This document shows, piece by piece, positions 17,127-26,314 of a stretch of DNA of 43,456 bases. The number at the start of each line of letters is the position of its first letter. The first letter of the stretch is position 1. Both the position numbers and the translations under genes were made by a program. The notes below the pieces were generated by a model, which saw only the letters and a program-made list of their open reading frames with translations, had not been told where the DNA came from and ran no database searches. The DNA comes from Lacrimispora saccharolytica (GTDB lineage: Bacteria; Bacillota; Clostridia; Lachnospirales; Lachnospiraceae): NCBI GenBank assembly GCA_016899975.1, contig JACJJN010000028.1, forward strand, positions 1 to 43,456, given 5' to 3'.

Positions 17127-19376
17127 TCACGCTCCCTTTTCCTTCAGAAACCGCTCTTCAAATTCTGCCGCCGGAATCGGACGGCTGTAGTAGTAGCCCT
17201 GTCCGTAATCGCAGTTGATCTCCTGCAGGAAGTGTTCGTTTTCCTCGGTCTCCACGCCCTCGGCAACGGTACGGATCTTGAAATCTTTCGCGATCTGGAC
17301 CACGTTCCGCATCATTGCCTTCTGCTTTTTCTCTCTTGCGGTGCCCATCGCCAGAAGAAATTCCCTGTCCAGTTTCACCTCATCGATCTCAAGACTGGAA
17401 AGGATATTCAAAGAAGAATATCCGCTTCCGAAATCGTCCATGGAAATCTGGAAGCCCAGCTCCTTCAGACGGAAGATCGTATGGTTCAGATCATCCAGGT
17501 TTTCCGCCGCCAGACCCTCCAGAATTTCCAGCACAATGTATTTTCTGGAAATTCCATACCGGTCGGTGATCTCACACAGCCGTTCAATATAGTCTTCCTG
17601 ATAAAACAGCAGTTTGGACTGGTTCACGGAAATGGGAACGATCTCTTTTCCCATATCCAGCCACTTGCGCTGCATCTGGCAGACCAGCTCCACCATGTGC
17701 AGGTCCAGCTGAGCACAGAATCCATTCTTCTCAAACACCGGAATAAAGCGGTCCGGATAAATCATTGTGCCATCCTTCCGGATCCAGCGCACCAGCGCCT
17801 CCGCTCCGGAAATCTTTTCTCCCCGGAGATCTTTCTTTGCCTGGAGATACAGCCGAAATTCTCCGGTGTCCAACGCTTCCTGCATACTGCTCTCGATCAT
17901 AAGCCCTATTTGCTTCTCTTCGTGCATCTTCTGATCATAGAACGCAATATCATTCTCATGGCCATTCTTGATCATCTTCATGGCGAATTCCGCATGAAAT
18001 AAGAGCTTCTTTCTCAGTTCTTCTCCCTCAATCCCCTCCTGTTCCACAGAAGCTCCGCAGTACAGAGTGATCGGGTAGTTTTTGTGGAAAATAGCCGTCA
18101 GACCGCTGATTTGATCCAGGATCTTCTGCAGCCTGCTCCGTATCGCAGCCTGTTTCGTTTCCGCCAGAAGCAGATAGAACTGATCCGTTTTTCCGCGGCA
18201 GCATCTCTCGTTTTCATGGATGGATGTTTCCAGCAGCTTCGCAGTCTCTACCAGCAGTTCATCTGCCTGATCCATACCAAAAATGTCATTGATATACTGA
18301 AAATGCCGAAAATTGATAACAGCAATACAGTAATTCCTGTCTTGCGCCAGCAGCTTATCCGCTTCCTGCTGGAATTTACTGAGATTGGCAATTCCGGTAA
18401 GCTGATCCTGCTCCGCCAGGGAACGGATCTGCCGGTTGTCCTTCTTGGTATTTTTATAGGTATAAATAATGACTGTGATACATGCCAGAAACAGGATCGC
18501 AAAAGCACATGTCACCAGAATGATCATCTGGTAAATCGGGCTGTGGATATCCTTTCCATTATCGATATAAATCAGATTCCATCCATTCGTCCCCACCGAT
18601 GCACAGTAAAGGGTATAAGGTTCCCCATCCCACCGGACCGTTTTCCTTGCAATCTTTTCCCGGTCCTGCTCCGCGTCGCTTCCGAAATCCGCTTCCTCGA
18701 TCATCGCAGCTCCATATTCCGCGGCAGATTCCTCCGCCGAGGTGGTGAGCACCGTTCCATCGGATTCTGTCCAGAAGATATTGATCCTGTCCCCGGATGT
18801 CGTTTCCCCGCCGATGATATCATAAAACTGACTCAGTTCCTGAACGCCTGCAAGCGCTCCCTGCACCTCATTCTCCTGATATACCGGTATTACATAAGTG
18901 ATCACCTGGACGCCATCCTGTTCATATACCTGAGAAACCGCCATCTCACCTTCCCACGCTCTTCGAATTGCCTCCTGCGCTTCCTCCGGGCGGTTGCTGA
19001 ACTCATACTCCGGATCGCTGCCCGGAAGCTGGAACAGCTGCTCCTCCGACCGGATATCATAATAACTCAGCTTAAAAAAAGAAGAATTTTCCGACAGATT
19101 CTGAATCTGGTCTGTGACGATACTCTCCTTTGACAGAAGTCCGTCCTCCATCAGTTCTCCCATAAGTTGCAGAGTTTCAAACGCCGATGCCATCCGCTCC
19201 TCAAACCGCAGTCGGTATTCATTGACCAGCGAATCCACGTAAGCTGTATAAGAGCGTTCCTCCGCCTTCCTCACAGCCACCACTACGATCGCAGAACAGC
19301 CGATGATCACTGCGCTGATCAGTGCAAGCACCACGGTATATTTGATAACTTTTTTTCTCAGATTTTTCTCTTCCAT
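17127..19376 (-). CDS. Membrane c-di-GMP phosphodiesterase with degenerate GGDEF and intact EAL domain
   Basis: The 749-aa protein has two membrane segments (about 10-32 and 278-303) enclosing a Cache-like extracellular sensor. The GGDEF domain (about 320-480) has GKTDQF where active cyclases have GGDEF, so synthesis is unlikely. The EAL domain (about 490-745) keeps EALVRW, SVNQS, VLEILE, MDDFGSGYSS, VKLD, AEGVETEE and YGQGYYYSRP, the metal and substrate residues needed to hydrolyse c-di-GMP. It should lower c-di-GMP in response to an outside signal. The ribosome binding site is weak. A possible promoter lies upstream (TGGACA at 19479-19474, TATAAA at 19458-19453, 15-nt spacer). Confidence 0.88.
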   Translation of the reverse strand: MEEKNLRKKVIKYTVVLALISAVIIGCSAIVVVAVRKAEERSYTAYVDSLVNEYRLRFEERMASAFETLQLMGELMEDGLLSKESIVTDQIQNLSENSSFFKLSYYDIRSEEQLFQLPGSDPEYEFSNRPEEAQEAIRRAWEGEMAVSQVYEQDGVQVITYVIPVYQENEVQGALAGVQELSQFYDIIGGETTSGDRINIFWTESDGTVLTTSAEESAAEYGAAMIEEADFGSDAEQDREKIARKTVRWDGEPYTLYCASVGTNGWNLIYIDNGKDIHSPIYQMIILVTCAFAILFLACITVIIYTYKNTKKDNRQIRSLAEQDQLTGIANLSKFQQEADKLLAQDRNYCIAVINFRHFQYINDIFGMDQADELLVETAKLLETSIHENERCCRGKTDQFYLLLAETKQAAIRSRLQKILDQISGLTAIFHKNYPITLYCGASVEQEGIEGEELRKKLLFHAEFAMKMIKNGHENDIAFYDQKMHEEKQIGLMIESSMQEALDTGEFRLYLQAKKDLRGEKISGAEALVRWIRKDGTMIYPDRFIPVFEKNGFCAQLDLHMVELVCQMQRKWLDMGKEIVPISVNQSKLLFYQEDYIERLCEITDRYGISRKYIVLEILEGLAAENLDDLNHTIFRLKELGFQISMDDFGSGYSSLNILSSLEIDEVKLDREFLLAMGTAREKKQKAMMRNVVQIAKDFKIRTVAEGVETEENEHFLQEINCDYGQGYYYSRPIPAAEFEERFLKEKGA

Positions 19377-19548
19377 GTTTTTGTCCTGTCTGTTTTTTCG
19401 CTTATTTCAGGCATAAAACAGCCTGTATGCTCCCATGTTTCATTGTCCTCATTTTATAGTATCCGCGCCGGATTGTCCATTTGTTTTTATGAAAACATAG
19501 TGCCTGTGGGCATCTTGCTCCATCGCGAAGCGATTTTTCATGGGCGGA

Positions 19549-19582
19549 TTTGTAACAGTTCTGCTGGCTGAACTATTACAAA
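19549..19582. repeat. 34-bp near-perfect palindrome, CAGTTCAGC family
   Basis: Arms 19549-19564 and 19567-19582 (16 nt each, 14 matching, 2-nt loop) have the form TTTGTAACAGTTC...GAACTATTACAAA. It sits in the 328-bp gap between the divergent EAL gene and the LCP gene, just upstream of the LCP promoter. ATCGC-GAA-GCGAT lies shortly before it. Confidence 0.6.
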
Positions 19583-19600
19583 TCCTGCCTCCTTCTGTAC

Positions 19601-19629
19601 TGGACAACAGGAAAAATGAGAGATATAAT
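19601..19629 (+). promoter_or_regulatory. Promoter of the LCP-family gene
   Basis: TGGACA (19601-19606) and a perfect TATAAT (19624-19629) are separated by 17 nt. Transcription would start near 19636, about 70 nt before the start codon. Confidence 0.7.
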
Positions 19630-19704
19630 AATTTTCACAGCAATGCAGACCGGTACTCTTCGTCGGATACCGCTGTTGCTATGATACCAAAGAGAAAGGA
19701 TACT

Positions 19705-21210
19705 ATGATCATGAGTTCTAATCGTTCAAGAAAATCAAAGAAAAAACACCGGATGCCCGGAATGGTCCTTACGCTGCTGCTTCTGGTGGTTTCCATTCTT
19801 TTCCTTTTCATGCTTTCTTTGACGCAGCTGCTCACAAACACCCATGTGATCGCAGCAGCCGCCATATGTCTTCTGGCTGTCCTGCTTACTTTCCTGCTCA
19901 CCCGGAATTTCAGAAACCGGCTGACCTTCGTCCTGGGCACCGCATGGTGGCTGATCTGTCTGGGCGTGTTTGCGGTAGGCGGCGTTTATCTCTTTCAGAC
20001 TCAATCAACGCTGAGGACCATTGCAGGCATTCAAACCGAAGCGTCCAATATTTCCGCCTATGTGCTGACCGATGATCCGGCCCAGACACTCACCGATGCT
20101 TCCGGCTATTCCTTCGGAATCCTCAGTACCCTGGACCGTGAAAATACGGATACCGTGGTATCGCGTATCAACGAACAGCTCGGCACAACGATCCAGACGG
20201 CGGAATATGCGGGTTTGACCCAGTTAGCCGACGGCCTGAGAAACGGCGAAGTCGGGGCTGTCATTTTGAACGATGCCTACCTGGATCTTTATGAAGAGTT
20301 CGATGGATATACAGACTTTCCTACTTCCGTACGCGCTCTCACAACAGAGGTCGTGGAAACCACCATCGTGGATCCGGCGGATCAGGCACAGGCATCCGCC
20401 GCTCCGTCTCTCGATGAAAATCCTGTACTGAATATTTACATCAGCGGAAGCGATACACGTTCTTCCACGCTGCCTTCCCGCAGCCGCAGCGATGTCAATA
20501 TTCTGGCGAGCATCAATACCCAGACACGACAGGTACTCCTGATTTCCACGCCGCGTGATTATTATGTACCGCTGTCCATCTCCAACGGCGCTCCGGATAA
20601 ACTGACTCACGCGGGTATTTACGGCGTCCAGGTCAGCATGGATACGCTGTCCATGCTCTATGAAGTTCCTTTGGATTACTATTTCCGTGTGAATTTCAAT
20701 GGATTCGTGGATATCATCGACGCCCTTGGCGGTATTGAAGTCTATTCCGATTATACCTTCGATACCGGAAATGTTCAGGGCTATCACTTCAATGAGGGCT
20801 GGAATACCGTCAACGGAGAAGAAGCGCTTGCCTTCTGCCGGGAACGTTATGCTTTTTCTTCCGGCGACCGTCAGCGTGGAAAGAATCAGATGGCTGTCAT
20901 CCAGGGCGTGCTGAACAAAGCCACCAGCCCTGCAATCCTGACCAGCTATACTTCCGTACTGAACAGCGCGGAAGGCTGCATGGAAACGAACGTGCCTTAT
21001 GACACCATCGCTGAAATTGTCCGCCAGCAGCTGTCCGACGGTGGAAACTGGAACGTGGTAAGCTATAGTGTCGACGGAACCGGTGACAGCCAGGTGCCTT
21101 ATTCCATGAGTTCTTCCGTGTACGTAATGATCCCTGATACTTCTACCGTGGATCAGGCAAAATCCCTGCTTGCCCAGGTGGCGGCGGGAGAAATCCTTCA
21201 GCAGCCTTAA
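19705..21210 (+). CDS. LytR-CpsA-Psr (LCP) family cell-wall glycopolymer ligase
   Basis: LCP proteins transfer teichoic-acid-like or capsular polymers from a lipid carrier to peptidoglycan outside the membrane. The 501-aa protein has a basic cytoplasmic start, hydrophobic segments in the first 100 residues, a nonconserved outside region (about 110-245) and the LCP domain (about 250-450) with ISGSDTRS, RSDVNILASINTQTRQVLLI, STPRDYYV and AFCRERYAFSSGDRQRGKNQ, including Arg and Asp residues that bind the pyrophosphate lipid. Start: ATG at 19705 or 19711, both after AAAGGA. A terminator follows at 21253-21300. The convergent rfbD/rfbA genes suggest a surface polysaccharide context. Confidence 0.9.
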   Translation: MIMSSNRSRKSKKKHRMPGMVLTLLLLVVSILFLFMLSLTQLLTNTHVIAAAAICLLAVLLTFLLTRNFRNRLTFVLGTAWWLICLGVFAVGGVYLFQTQSTLRTIAGIQTEASNISAYVLTDDPAQTLTDASGYSFGILSTLDRENTDTVVSRINEQLGTTIQTAEYAGLTQLADGLRNGEVGAVILNDAYLDLYEEFDGYTDFPTSVRALTTEVVETTIVDPADQAQASAAPSLDENPVLNIYISGSDTRSSTLPSRSRSDVNILASINTQTRQVLLISTPRDYYVPLSISNGAPDKLTHAGIYGVQVSMDTLSMLYEVPLDYYFRVNFNGFVDIIDALGGIEVYSDYTFDTGNVQGYHFNEGWNTVNGEEALAFCRERYAFSSGDRQRGKNQMAVIQGVLNKATSPAILTSYTSVLNSAEGCMETNVPYDTIAEIVRQQLSDGGNWNVVSYSVDGTGDSQVPYSMSSSVYVMIPDTSTVDQAKSLLAQVAAGEILQQP

Positions 21211-21252
21211 TGATACCGTATACAGAAAAGAAAAACTTCCATAAATGATTCA

Positions 21253-21300
21253 AAAACCCCTCCGGATTTCCACATATCTCTTGAAATCCGGAGGGGTTTT
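21253..21300. terminator. Bidirectional terminator between the LCP gene and rfbD
   Basis: AAAACCCCTCCGGATTTC (21253-21270) and its exact complement (21283-21300) form an 18-bp stem with a 12-nt loop. A-rich and T-rich ends allow termination on both strands of this convergent pair. Confidence 0.9.
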
Positions 21301-21369
21301 CCACATCCTGCGTTTTATTTGTCAACAATTATGTGCACAGTAGCCGTCCAGCCGACGGAACTGCTTCGA

Positions 21370-22239
21370 TTAAACTTCAATTTCTTTCAGATACCGCTCC
21401 AGCGCATCCTGCCAGGACGGAAGATGCTCGAATCCGTTCTGAGTCAGTTTTTCTTTGCTCATCCGGCTGTTGGAAGGCCGTTTTGCCTTCGCCGGGTAAT
21501 GGCTGCTGTCCACCGGAGTTACATGCACTTTTTCGTAAACCGGATTGATCTTGGCTGCCTGACGGAAAATCTCACATGCAAATTCATACCAGGAGCAAAG
21601 TCCCTCATTGGTCGCATGGTATCTGCCATATTTGTCTGTCTCCACCATATCCACCAGCAGTCTTGCCAGGTCATAGGTATAGGTCGGAGAACCGATCTGA
21701 TCATCCACAACCGTCAGTTCCTCATGAGTCTTTCCAAGGTTCAGCATGGTCTTGATAAAGTTCTTTCCGTTCACACCGAATACCCAGGCAATGCGGACAA
21801 TGTAATATCTGGTCAGGTATTTTTCAACCGCCAGCTCACCCTCATATTTGGTCTGTCCATATACATTCAGCGGATGACGCTCATCATCCGGCTCCCACGG
21901 ACGGGTGCCCTGTCCGTCAAACACGTAATCCGTACTGATATAGATCATCTTCAGATCCAGCTCCGCGCAGACTTTTGCGATATTCTCCGTACCGCCGGCA
22001 TTGACCTGGCGCACTTTTTCAATCTTATCCTCATCCTCCGCCAGATCCACAGCCGTCCATGCCGCACAGTGAATGACTGCCTCCACGTTGGATTCCCGGA
22101 TCACACGCTCCACAGAATCCGCATCCGTGATATCCATCTCCTCAATGTCCACACCGACACCGGTATGATTCCTTTTCGCCAGTTCATTCATCACATCATG
22201 GCCAAGCTGCCCTTTGACACCTGTCACCAATACTCTCAT
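21370..22239 (-). CDS. rfbD: dTDP-4-dehydrorhamnose reductase
   Basis: This enzyme makes dTDP-L-rhamnose with NAD(P)H, the last step of the pathway. The 289-aa product is an extended short-chain dehydrogenase with the Rossmann motif VTGVKGQLGHDV, the region YISTDYVFDG, and the catalytic pair in YGQTKYEGE. Substrate-binding motifs such as RIAWVFGVNGKNF also match RfbD. The start at 22239 (MRVLVTG) follows GGAG with 9-nt spacing. It lies 84 nt after rfbA. The rfbB and rfbC genes for the middle steps are not in the window. Confidence 0.93.
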   Translation of the reverse strand: MRVLVTGVKGQLGHDVMNELAKRNHTGVGVDIEEMDITDADSVERVIRESNVEAVIHCAAWTAVDLAEDEDKIEKVRQVNAGGTENIAKVCAELDLKMIYISTDYVFDGQGTRPWEPDDERHPLNVYGQTKYEGELAVEKYLTRYYIVRIAWVFGVNGKNFIKTMLNLGKTHEELTVVDDQIGSPTYTYDLARLLVDMVETDKYGRYHATNEGLCSWYEFACEIFRQAAKINPVYEKVHVTPVDSSHYPAKAKRPSNSRMSKEKLTQNGFEHLPSWQDALERYLKEIEV

Positions 22240-22322
22240 GTCATCCATCTCCATTTCGTTTTTCAAATCTGTCTTCAGGTTTCTGCTTTCTTACTGTATT
22301 CACAGGATGCGCCTCCGCACGA

Positions 22323-23210
22323 TCAATACAGTTTTTCCATATATTTGCCATTCAAGACATCCATCAGATAGCTGCCGTACTGGTTTTTCTTCAGCGGCTG
22401 GATATCCTCCAGGAGCTGTTCCCTGCTGATCCATCCGTTCAGATAAGCAATCTCTTCCAGGCAGGCAATCTTGCGGTGCTGGTGGGTCTCCACCGTCTTG
22501 ACAAAATTGGTGGCTTCCACCAGGGACTCATGAGTACCGGTATCCAGCCAGGTAAAGCCCTGTCCCAGAAGCTCCACATTCAATTCGCCTTCTTCCAGAT
22601 AAATCCGGTTCAGATCGGTAATTTCCAGCTCACCGCGCGCGGACGGCTTCAGTTCTTTGGCATATTTTACCACCCGGTTGTCGTAGAAATACAGACCGGT
22701 CACACAATAGTTGCTCTTCGGATGTTCCGGCTTCTCTTCAATAGAAACTGCCTTTCCTTCCCCATCAAATTCCACGATTCCGAAACGCTCCGGATCGTCC
22801 ACATAATAACCGAATACGGTTGCGCCCGTCTTTCTGGACGCAGCATTTTTCAGACGCTTGTTCAGCCCATGGCCTGCAAAAATATTGTCTCCCAGAACCA
22901 TTGCCACAGAATCATCACCGATGAATTCCTCTCCGATGATAAACGCCTGCGCCAGTCCGTCCGGTGACGGCTGTACCGCATAAGACAGGGAAATACCAAA
23001 CTGATGGCCGTCTCCCAGCAGAGCTTCGAATCTCGGCGTATCGTCCGGCGTGGAGATGATCAGGATATCACGGATTCCTGCGTTCATCAGTACGGAAAGC
23101 GGATAGTAGATCATCGGTTTGTCATAAATCGGCAGCAGCTGTTTGGAGGTTACCATGGTCAGCGGATACAGGCGTGTGCCGGAACCTCCGGCAAGAATAA
23201 TTCCTTTCAT
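22323..23210 (-). CDS. rfbA: Glucose-1-phosphate thymidylyltransferase
   Basis: RfbA joins dTTP and glucose-1-phosphate to form dTDP-glucose, the first step to dTDP-rhamnose. The 295-aa protein begins [19 protein letters not shown], the nucleotide-binding signature, and has [12 protein letters not shown] with the metal-binding Asp, [19 protein letters not shown] and [11 protein letters not shown]. Length and motifs match the family throughout. GGAG precedes the start. A 190-nt leader separates it from a MerR-style promoter at 23405-23435. Confidence 0.95.
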   Translation of the reverse strand: MKGIILAGGSGTRLYPLTMVTSKQLLPIYDKPMIYYPLSVLMNAGIRDILIISTPDDTPRFEALLGDGHQFGISLSYAVQPSPDGLAQAFIIGEEFIGDDSVAMVLGDNIFAGHGLNKRLKNAASRKTGATVFGYYVDDPERFGIVEFDGEGKAVSIEEKPEHPKSNYCVTGLYFYDNRVVKYAKELKPSARGELEITDLNRIYLEEGELNVELLGQGFTWLDTGTHESLVEATNFVKTVETHQHRKIACLEEIAYLNGWISREQLLEDIQPLKKNQYGSYLMDVLNGKYMEKLY

Positions 23211-23373
23211 TTGTCATTCGTCTCCTTTGTTTTTTCATAATACGGGTCTGAGCTTCACTGCATCCCGGCATCCGTCACGAAACATCACTTCGCAATGGAG
23301 CAGATGTCCCCACACACTATGTTTTTCATACGATCTGGTCATTGAATACACAGGCCTGGCAAAATGGTTACCC

Positions 23374-23387
23374 GAAACTGCAGTTTC
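23374..23387. promoter_or_regulatory. Perfect 14-bp palindrome in the rfbA leader
   Basis: GAAACTG followed by CAGTTTC, about 20 nt downstream of the -10 box of the rfbA promoter. It could bind a regulator near the transcription start or form a small RNA hairpin. The rest of the leader (23211-23373) shows no convincing gene. Confidence 0.4.
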
Positions 23388-23404
23388 TCTTCAAGTCTGC
23401 CCTT

Positions 23405-23435
23405 ATTATAAAAGATGACGTTACGTCATCTTCAA
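23405..23435 (-). promoter_or_regulatory. MerR-style promoter with palindrome in the spacer, upstream of rfbA
   Basis: On the minus strand TTGAAG (23435-23430) and a perfect TATAAT (23410-23405) are separated by 19 nt, too long for normal sigma-A recognition but typical of MerR-controlled promoters. A perfect 21-bp palindrome, AAGATGACGT-T-ACGTCATCTT (23412-23432), fills the spacer, where MerR operators lie. The gene just upstream encodes a MerR-family protein. Confidence 0.6.
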
Positions 23436-23477
23436 GTGTTTTCTCAAAAATTTCACAAAATTTATTGTTTTTTCCAA

Positions 23478-24662
23478 TTACGCTTTTGTACCAATAAAGA
23501 TACCGGCATCCTTCGTAATGGAAAATACGTGGGAAGTTTTCTGCTCTACATAGTTCCGGAATTCCTTATACCGTTCCAGAAGATACTGGTTCTGATTTCC
23601 ATGGCAGGACAGCACATAGTCCACCAACGGTTCCGGACGGTCCACCAGAAGGCGGTCCTCATATCGCCGTATTTCTATGTTTTCATAATACGGCTGCAGA
23701 TATTCCTTTCCATTCTCCAATCCAAAACGTTCATACAATTTATCCGCCGACAGGGTGACTCTGCTGTCAAAGTCCCGCACCAGTTCATTGATTTCTTTCA
23801 TATGACTGCTGCTGTAAGTACTGCACAGAAAAGTACCGCCCCTGCGCAGAACTCTGTACACTTCCCGGCAGACACCGTCAATATCCTCACAGTAAAACAG
23901 CACATGGTTGGCAATGACCAGATCAAACGTTTCCTCCGGAAACGGAATCCTGTGGGCATCCACATTCTCAAAGCGGAACCTGCTGTCCTCACTGCCGATC
24001 TCCCGCCTCGCATCCCGGAGCATTCCCTCCGAGATGTCCGAAACGACGATCTTCACTTCACGGGGAAGCCGATCCCTGTTTTCCGTCCAGAGGCTTCCGC
24101 TGCCGCTTCCCAGCTCCAGCACCGTCATTCCATCCCGCAGACCGCACTGCTCAAACACCCAGGGAAACCAACCCTTTGGATTCTGGGAATACAGGCTGTG
24201 GAGCCGGATCCTGGCGGAAATATTGCTGGCGTTCTGATACTGGCTCTTCAGACTCTTTTCCATACCGGTCAGACGGATCAGCTCCAGCATCTGGCTCCAG
24301 TCGATCTCATGTCCCGTCTCCAGCGCAGCCGCCGTGTCCTGGACCGCCCGCTCCACCAGCTGAAGCTGTTCAATCCTGTCCTGCACCAGTTTCTGCTGAA
24401 GCTTCAGCGAATTGAGCATATAATGCCAGTCCATATCATCCACCGTCATCTCACGGATATCGTCCAGAGAAAATCCCAGATACTTCAGCAGAAGAATCTG
24501 CTGAAGCCGCGCAAAATCCGAATCTGTATAATAGCGGATGCCCGACTCACTGACCCGGGAAGGTTTCAGGATATTCTTCTTATCATAAAACCGGATCGTC
24601 CTCACGGAAACGTTTGCCATTCCGGCGAACTCTCCGGAGGTATAGTAACCATCCTTTTTCAC
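23478..24662 (-). CDS. MerR-family regulator fused to a SAM-dependent methyltransferase
   Basis: The 394-aa protein has an N-terminal MerR helix-turn-helix (about 1-75) with YTSGEFAGMANVSVRTIRFY and GIRYYTDSDFARLQQI, a dimerisation coiled coil (about 75-130), and a class I methyltransferase domain (about 165-385) with motif I VLELGSGSGSLW and DLVIANHVLFYC. This order suggests a regulator whose activity is tied to methylation or SAM binding; the substrate is unknown. The start is GTG, overlapping the dipeptidase stop (GTGA), with GGAG upstream. The MerR-like promoter beyond its 3' end is a candidate target. Confidence 0.85.
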   Translation of the reverse strand: MKKDGYYTSGEFAGMANVSVRTIRFYDKKNILKPSRVSESGIRYYTDSDFARLQQILLLKYLGFSLDDIREMTVDDMDWHYMLNSLKLQQKLVQDRIEQLQLVERAVQDTAAALETGHEIDWSQMLELIRLTGMEKSLKSQYQNASNISARIRLHSLYSQNPKGWFPWVFEQCGLRDGMTVLELGSGSGSLWTENRDRLPREVKIVVSDISEGMLRDARREIGSEDSRFRFENVDAHRIPFPEETFDLVIANHVLFYCEDIDGVCREVYRVLRRGGTFLCSTYSSSHMKEINELVRDFDSRVTLSADKLYERFGLENGKEYLQPYYENIEIRRYEDRLLVDRPEPLVDYVLSCHGNQNQYLLERYKEFRNYVEQKTSHVFSITKDAGIFIGTKA

Positions 24663-26065
24663 GCCTGGTCTCCTTCATCCTGCTTTCTTGCAATCTCATA
24701 CATGGCCGCGGCTGTAATCTGCCAGGATTTCACCAGCTTCTCCACTTCGGCGCACTCATCCGGCTGATGGATCAGCGCCGCGTCCCCCGGAAATACCGGG
24801 CCAAATGCCGCCATGTTTTCAAAATTCTTGGCGTAGGTTCCTCCTCCGATTGCCACCGGCTCTGCCTCCGTTCCCGTCTGCTCCCGGTAGACCTTCATCA
24901 GTTTCTTCACCAGTTCGGAATCCTTCGGAAGATACAAAAGCCGCCCCTCAGCCTCCACTTCCGCCTGGAAGCCATACTCCGCAGCACAGGCTTTTACGTT
25001 TCTGATCATCTCCTCACGGTCGCCGTTCTTCGGATAACGGATATCGAGAGTCAGAGAAAGCTCCTCTTCCGTTCCCCGGGCAGTTCCAAGATTTACCGTA
25101 GTCTCGCCGGTCTCCTCGTCCTGATAACAGATTCCAAGAGAGGCTCCATTGGTCTCGGTTCCAATCTTATCCAGCACAAACCGCACCATCTGTCTCAGGC
25201 CTTCTTCCAAATCCGAATCTTCAATCGCCGCAAACAGCTTCTGTGCCGCATTGATTCCCAGCTCCGGTGTACTGCCGTGGGCGCCTTTTCCGACTGCGGT
25301 CACTGTGGTTCTTCCGTTTTCCTCCGTCACCGTAATACCCTCGCCGCTCTTCACCTTCAGTTTTCCCTCAACTTCGAGGACACATTCCGGCATCACCACA
25401 TTCTTTGCCGTTCCGCCTTCCAGCCGGATCAGCTTCGCCGCCGGCACATTGCCTTCTGCCGTTTTTCCAGCTTTCGCCGGTCTGGTAAGTTTCCAGAACA
25501 GCTGTCCCTTCTCACAGAAGATCAGCGGATAATCCGCATCGGGAGTAAATCCAATCGCGGGAAGTTCCCCTCCGTTCTGAATATAGTATTTCACACAGGA
25601 GGATCCGTTCTCCTCATCGGTTCCGAAAATCACACGGAGTCTCCTGTCCAGCTTCAGTCCGGCATCACGGATTGCCTTCAGTCCATAGATTGCCCCGATC
25701 ACAGGGCCTTTGTCGTCCAGCACTCCGCGTCCATACATTTTTCCGTCATGGATCTCACCTCCGAACGGAGGATACGTCCAGCCGCCGCCCTCCGGCACGA
25801 CATCCAGATGGCCCAGAACCGCTGCCATCTCCTCTCCCTCTCCGTACTCGATCCAGCCAACCCGGTGATCCATGCTTCCGGTCCGAAAGCCCAGTTTCCT
25901 GCCCAGCTCCAGCGCATGTTCCAGCGCATGCTTCGGTCCTTCCCCGTAAGGAGCTTCCGGTGCGGGCTCTCCCTTTACGCTCCGGATCTGAATGCTTTCC
26001 CGCACGGATGCCAGGATCTCTTCCTGCATTTCTGATATTTTTCTGTTTAATCCTTCATATTTCAT
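24659..26065 (-). CDS. pepV: M20-family dipeptidase, PepV/Sapep type
   Basis: PepV enzymes are zinc-dependent dipeptidases of the cytoplasm. The 468-aa product has metal-binding motifs VLGHLDVVPEG (His, Asp), GVLDDKGPVIGAIYGLKAI (bridging Asp), FGTDEENGSS (catalytic Glu pair), FTPDADYPLIFCEKG, and the C-terminal GGGTYAKNF with downstream His. These are in the correct order and the length matches. The start at 26065 (MKYEGLNRK) follows AGAGGAA; longer in-frame starts lack this. The gene is coupled to the MerR-methyltransferase by GTGA overlap, so a shared role is possible but untested. Confidence 0.9.
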   Translation of the reverse strand: MKYEGLNRKISEMQEEILASVRESIQIRSVKGEPAPEAPYGEGPKHALEHALELGRKLGFRTGSMDHRVGWIEYGEGEEMAAVLGHLDVVPEGGGWTYPPFGGEIHDGKMYGRGVLDDKGPVIGAIYGLKAIRDAGLKLDRRLRVIFGTDEENGSSCVKYYIQNGGELPAIGFTPDADYPLIFCEKGQLFWKLTRPAKAGKTAEGNVPAAKLIRLEGGTAKNVVMPECVLEVEGKLKVKSGEGITVTEENGRTTVTAVGKGAHGSTPELGINAAQKLFAAIEDSDLEEGLRQMVRFVLDKIGTETNGASLGICYQDEETGETTVNLGTARGTEEELSLTLDIRYPKNGDREEMIRNVKACAAEYGFQAEVEAEGRLLYLPKDSELVKKLMKVYREQTGTEAEPVAIGGGTYAKNFENMAAFGPVFPGDAALIHQPDECAEVEKLVKSWQITAAAMYEIARKQDEGDQA

Positions 26066-26251
26066 ATGCGTTCCTCTTTCTGACGTTTTCCTGCGTTTTC
26101 TTCTTTCCCCATCATATTCTGAAATCACAGCACTGTCAATATGAACGGCAGGAGCCCTTCCCATCTACAACTCAAATTATTCGGAATATTTAGATTGTTT
26201 CCTCGTTATTTTATAATTATTTTGCATTATCTTTTTGTTTATTCTTTTATT

Positions 26252-26275
26252 TTTACTTTTATCTTTACTTTTATC
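26252..26275 (+). repeat. Tandem 12-nt repeat in an A+T-rich upstream region
   Basis: TTTACTTTTATC occurs twice in perfect tandem. It lies 70-95 nt before the surface protein start, in the A+T-rich gap 26066-26344 that should contain the promoter. It may be an UP-like element or regulator site. Confidence 0.45.
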
Positions 26276-26314
26276 TGAATTTAATATATGATGAAAGTAA
26301 CAAGAGTAAGTGTG

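Noticed and set aside
21370-23210. Complete dTDP-rhamnose operon
   Set aside because: Only rfbA and rfbD are present; rfbB and rfbC are not in the window, so a full pathway is not claimed.
23212-23320. Possible 35-codon gene in the rfbA leader (minus strand, MTRSYEKHSVWGHLL...)
   Set aside because: No ribosome binding site is visible and it resembles part of a dispersed repeat more than a gene; kept only as leader sequence.
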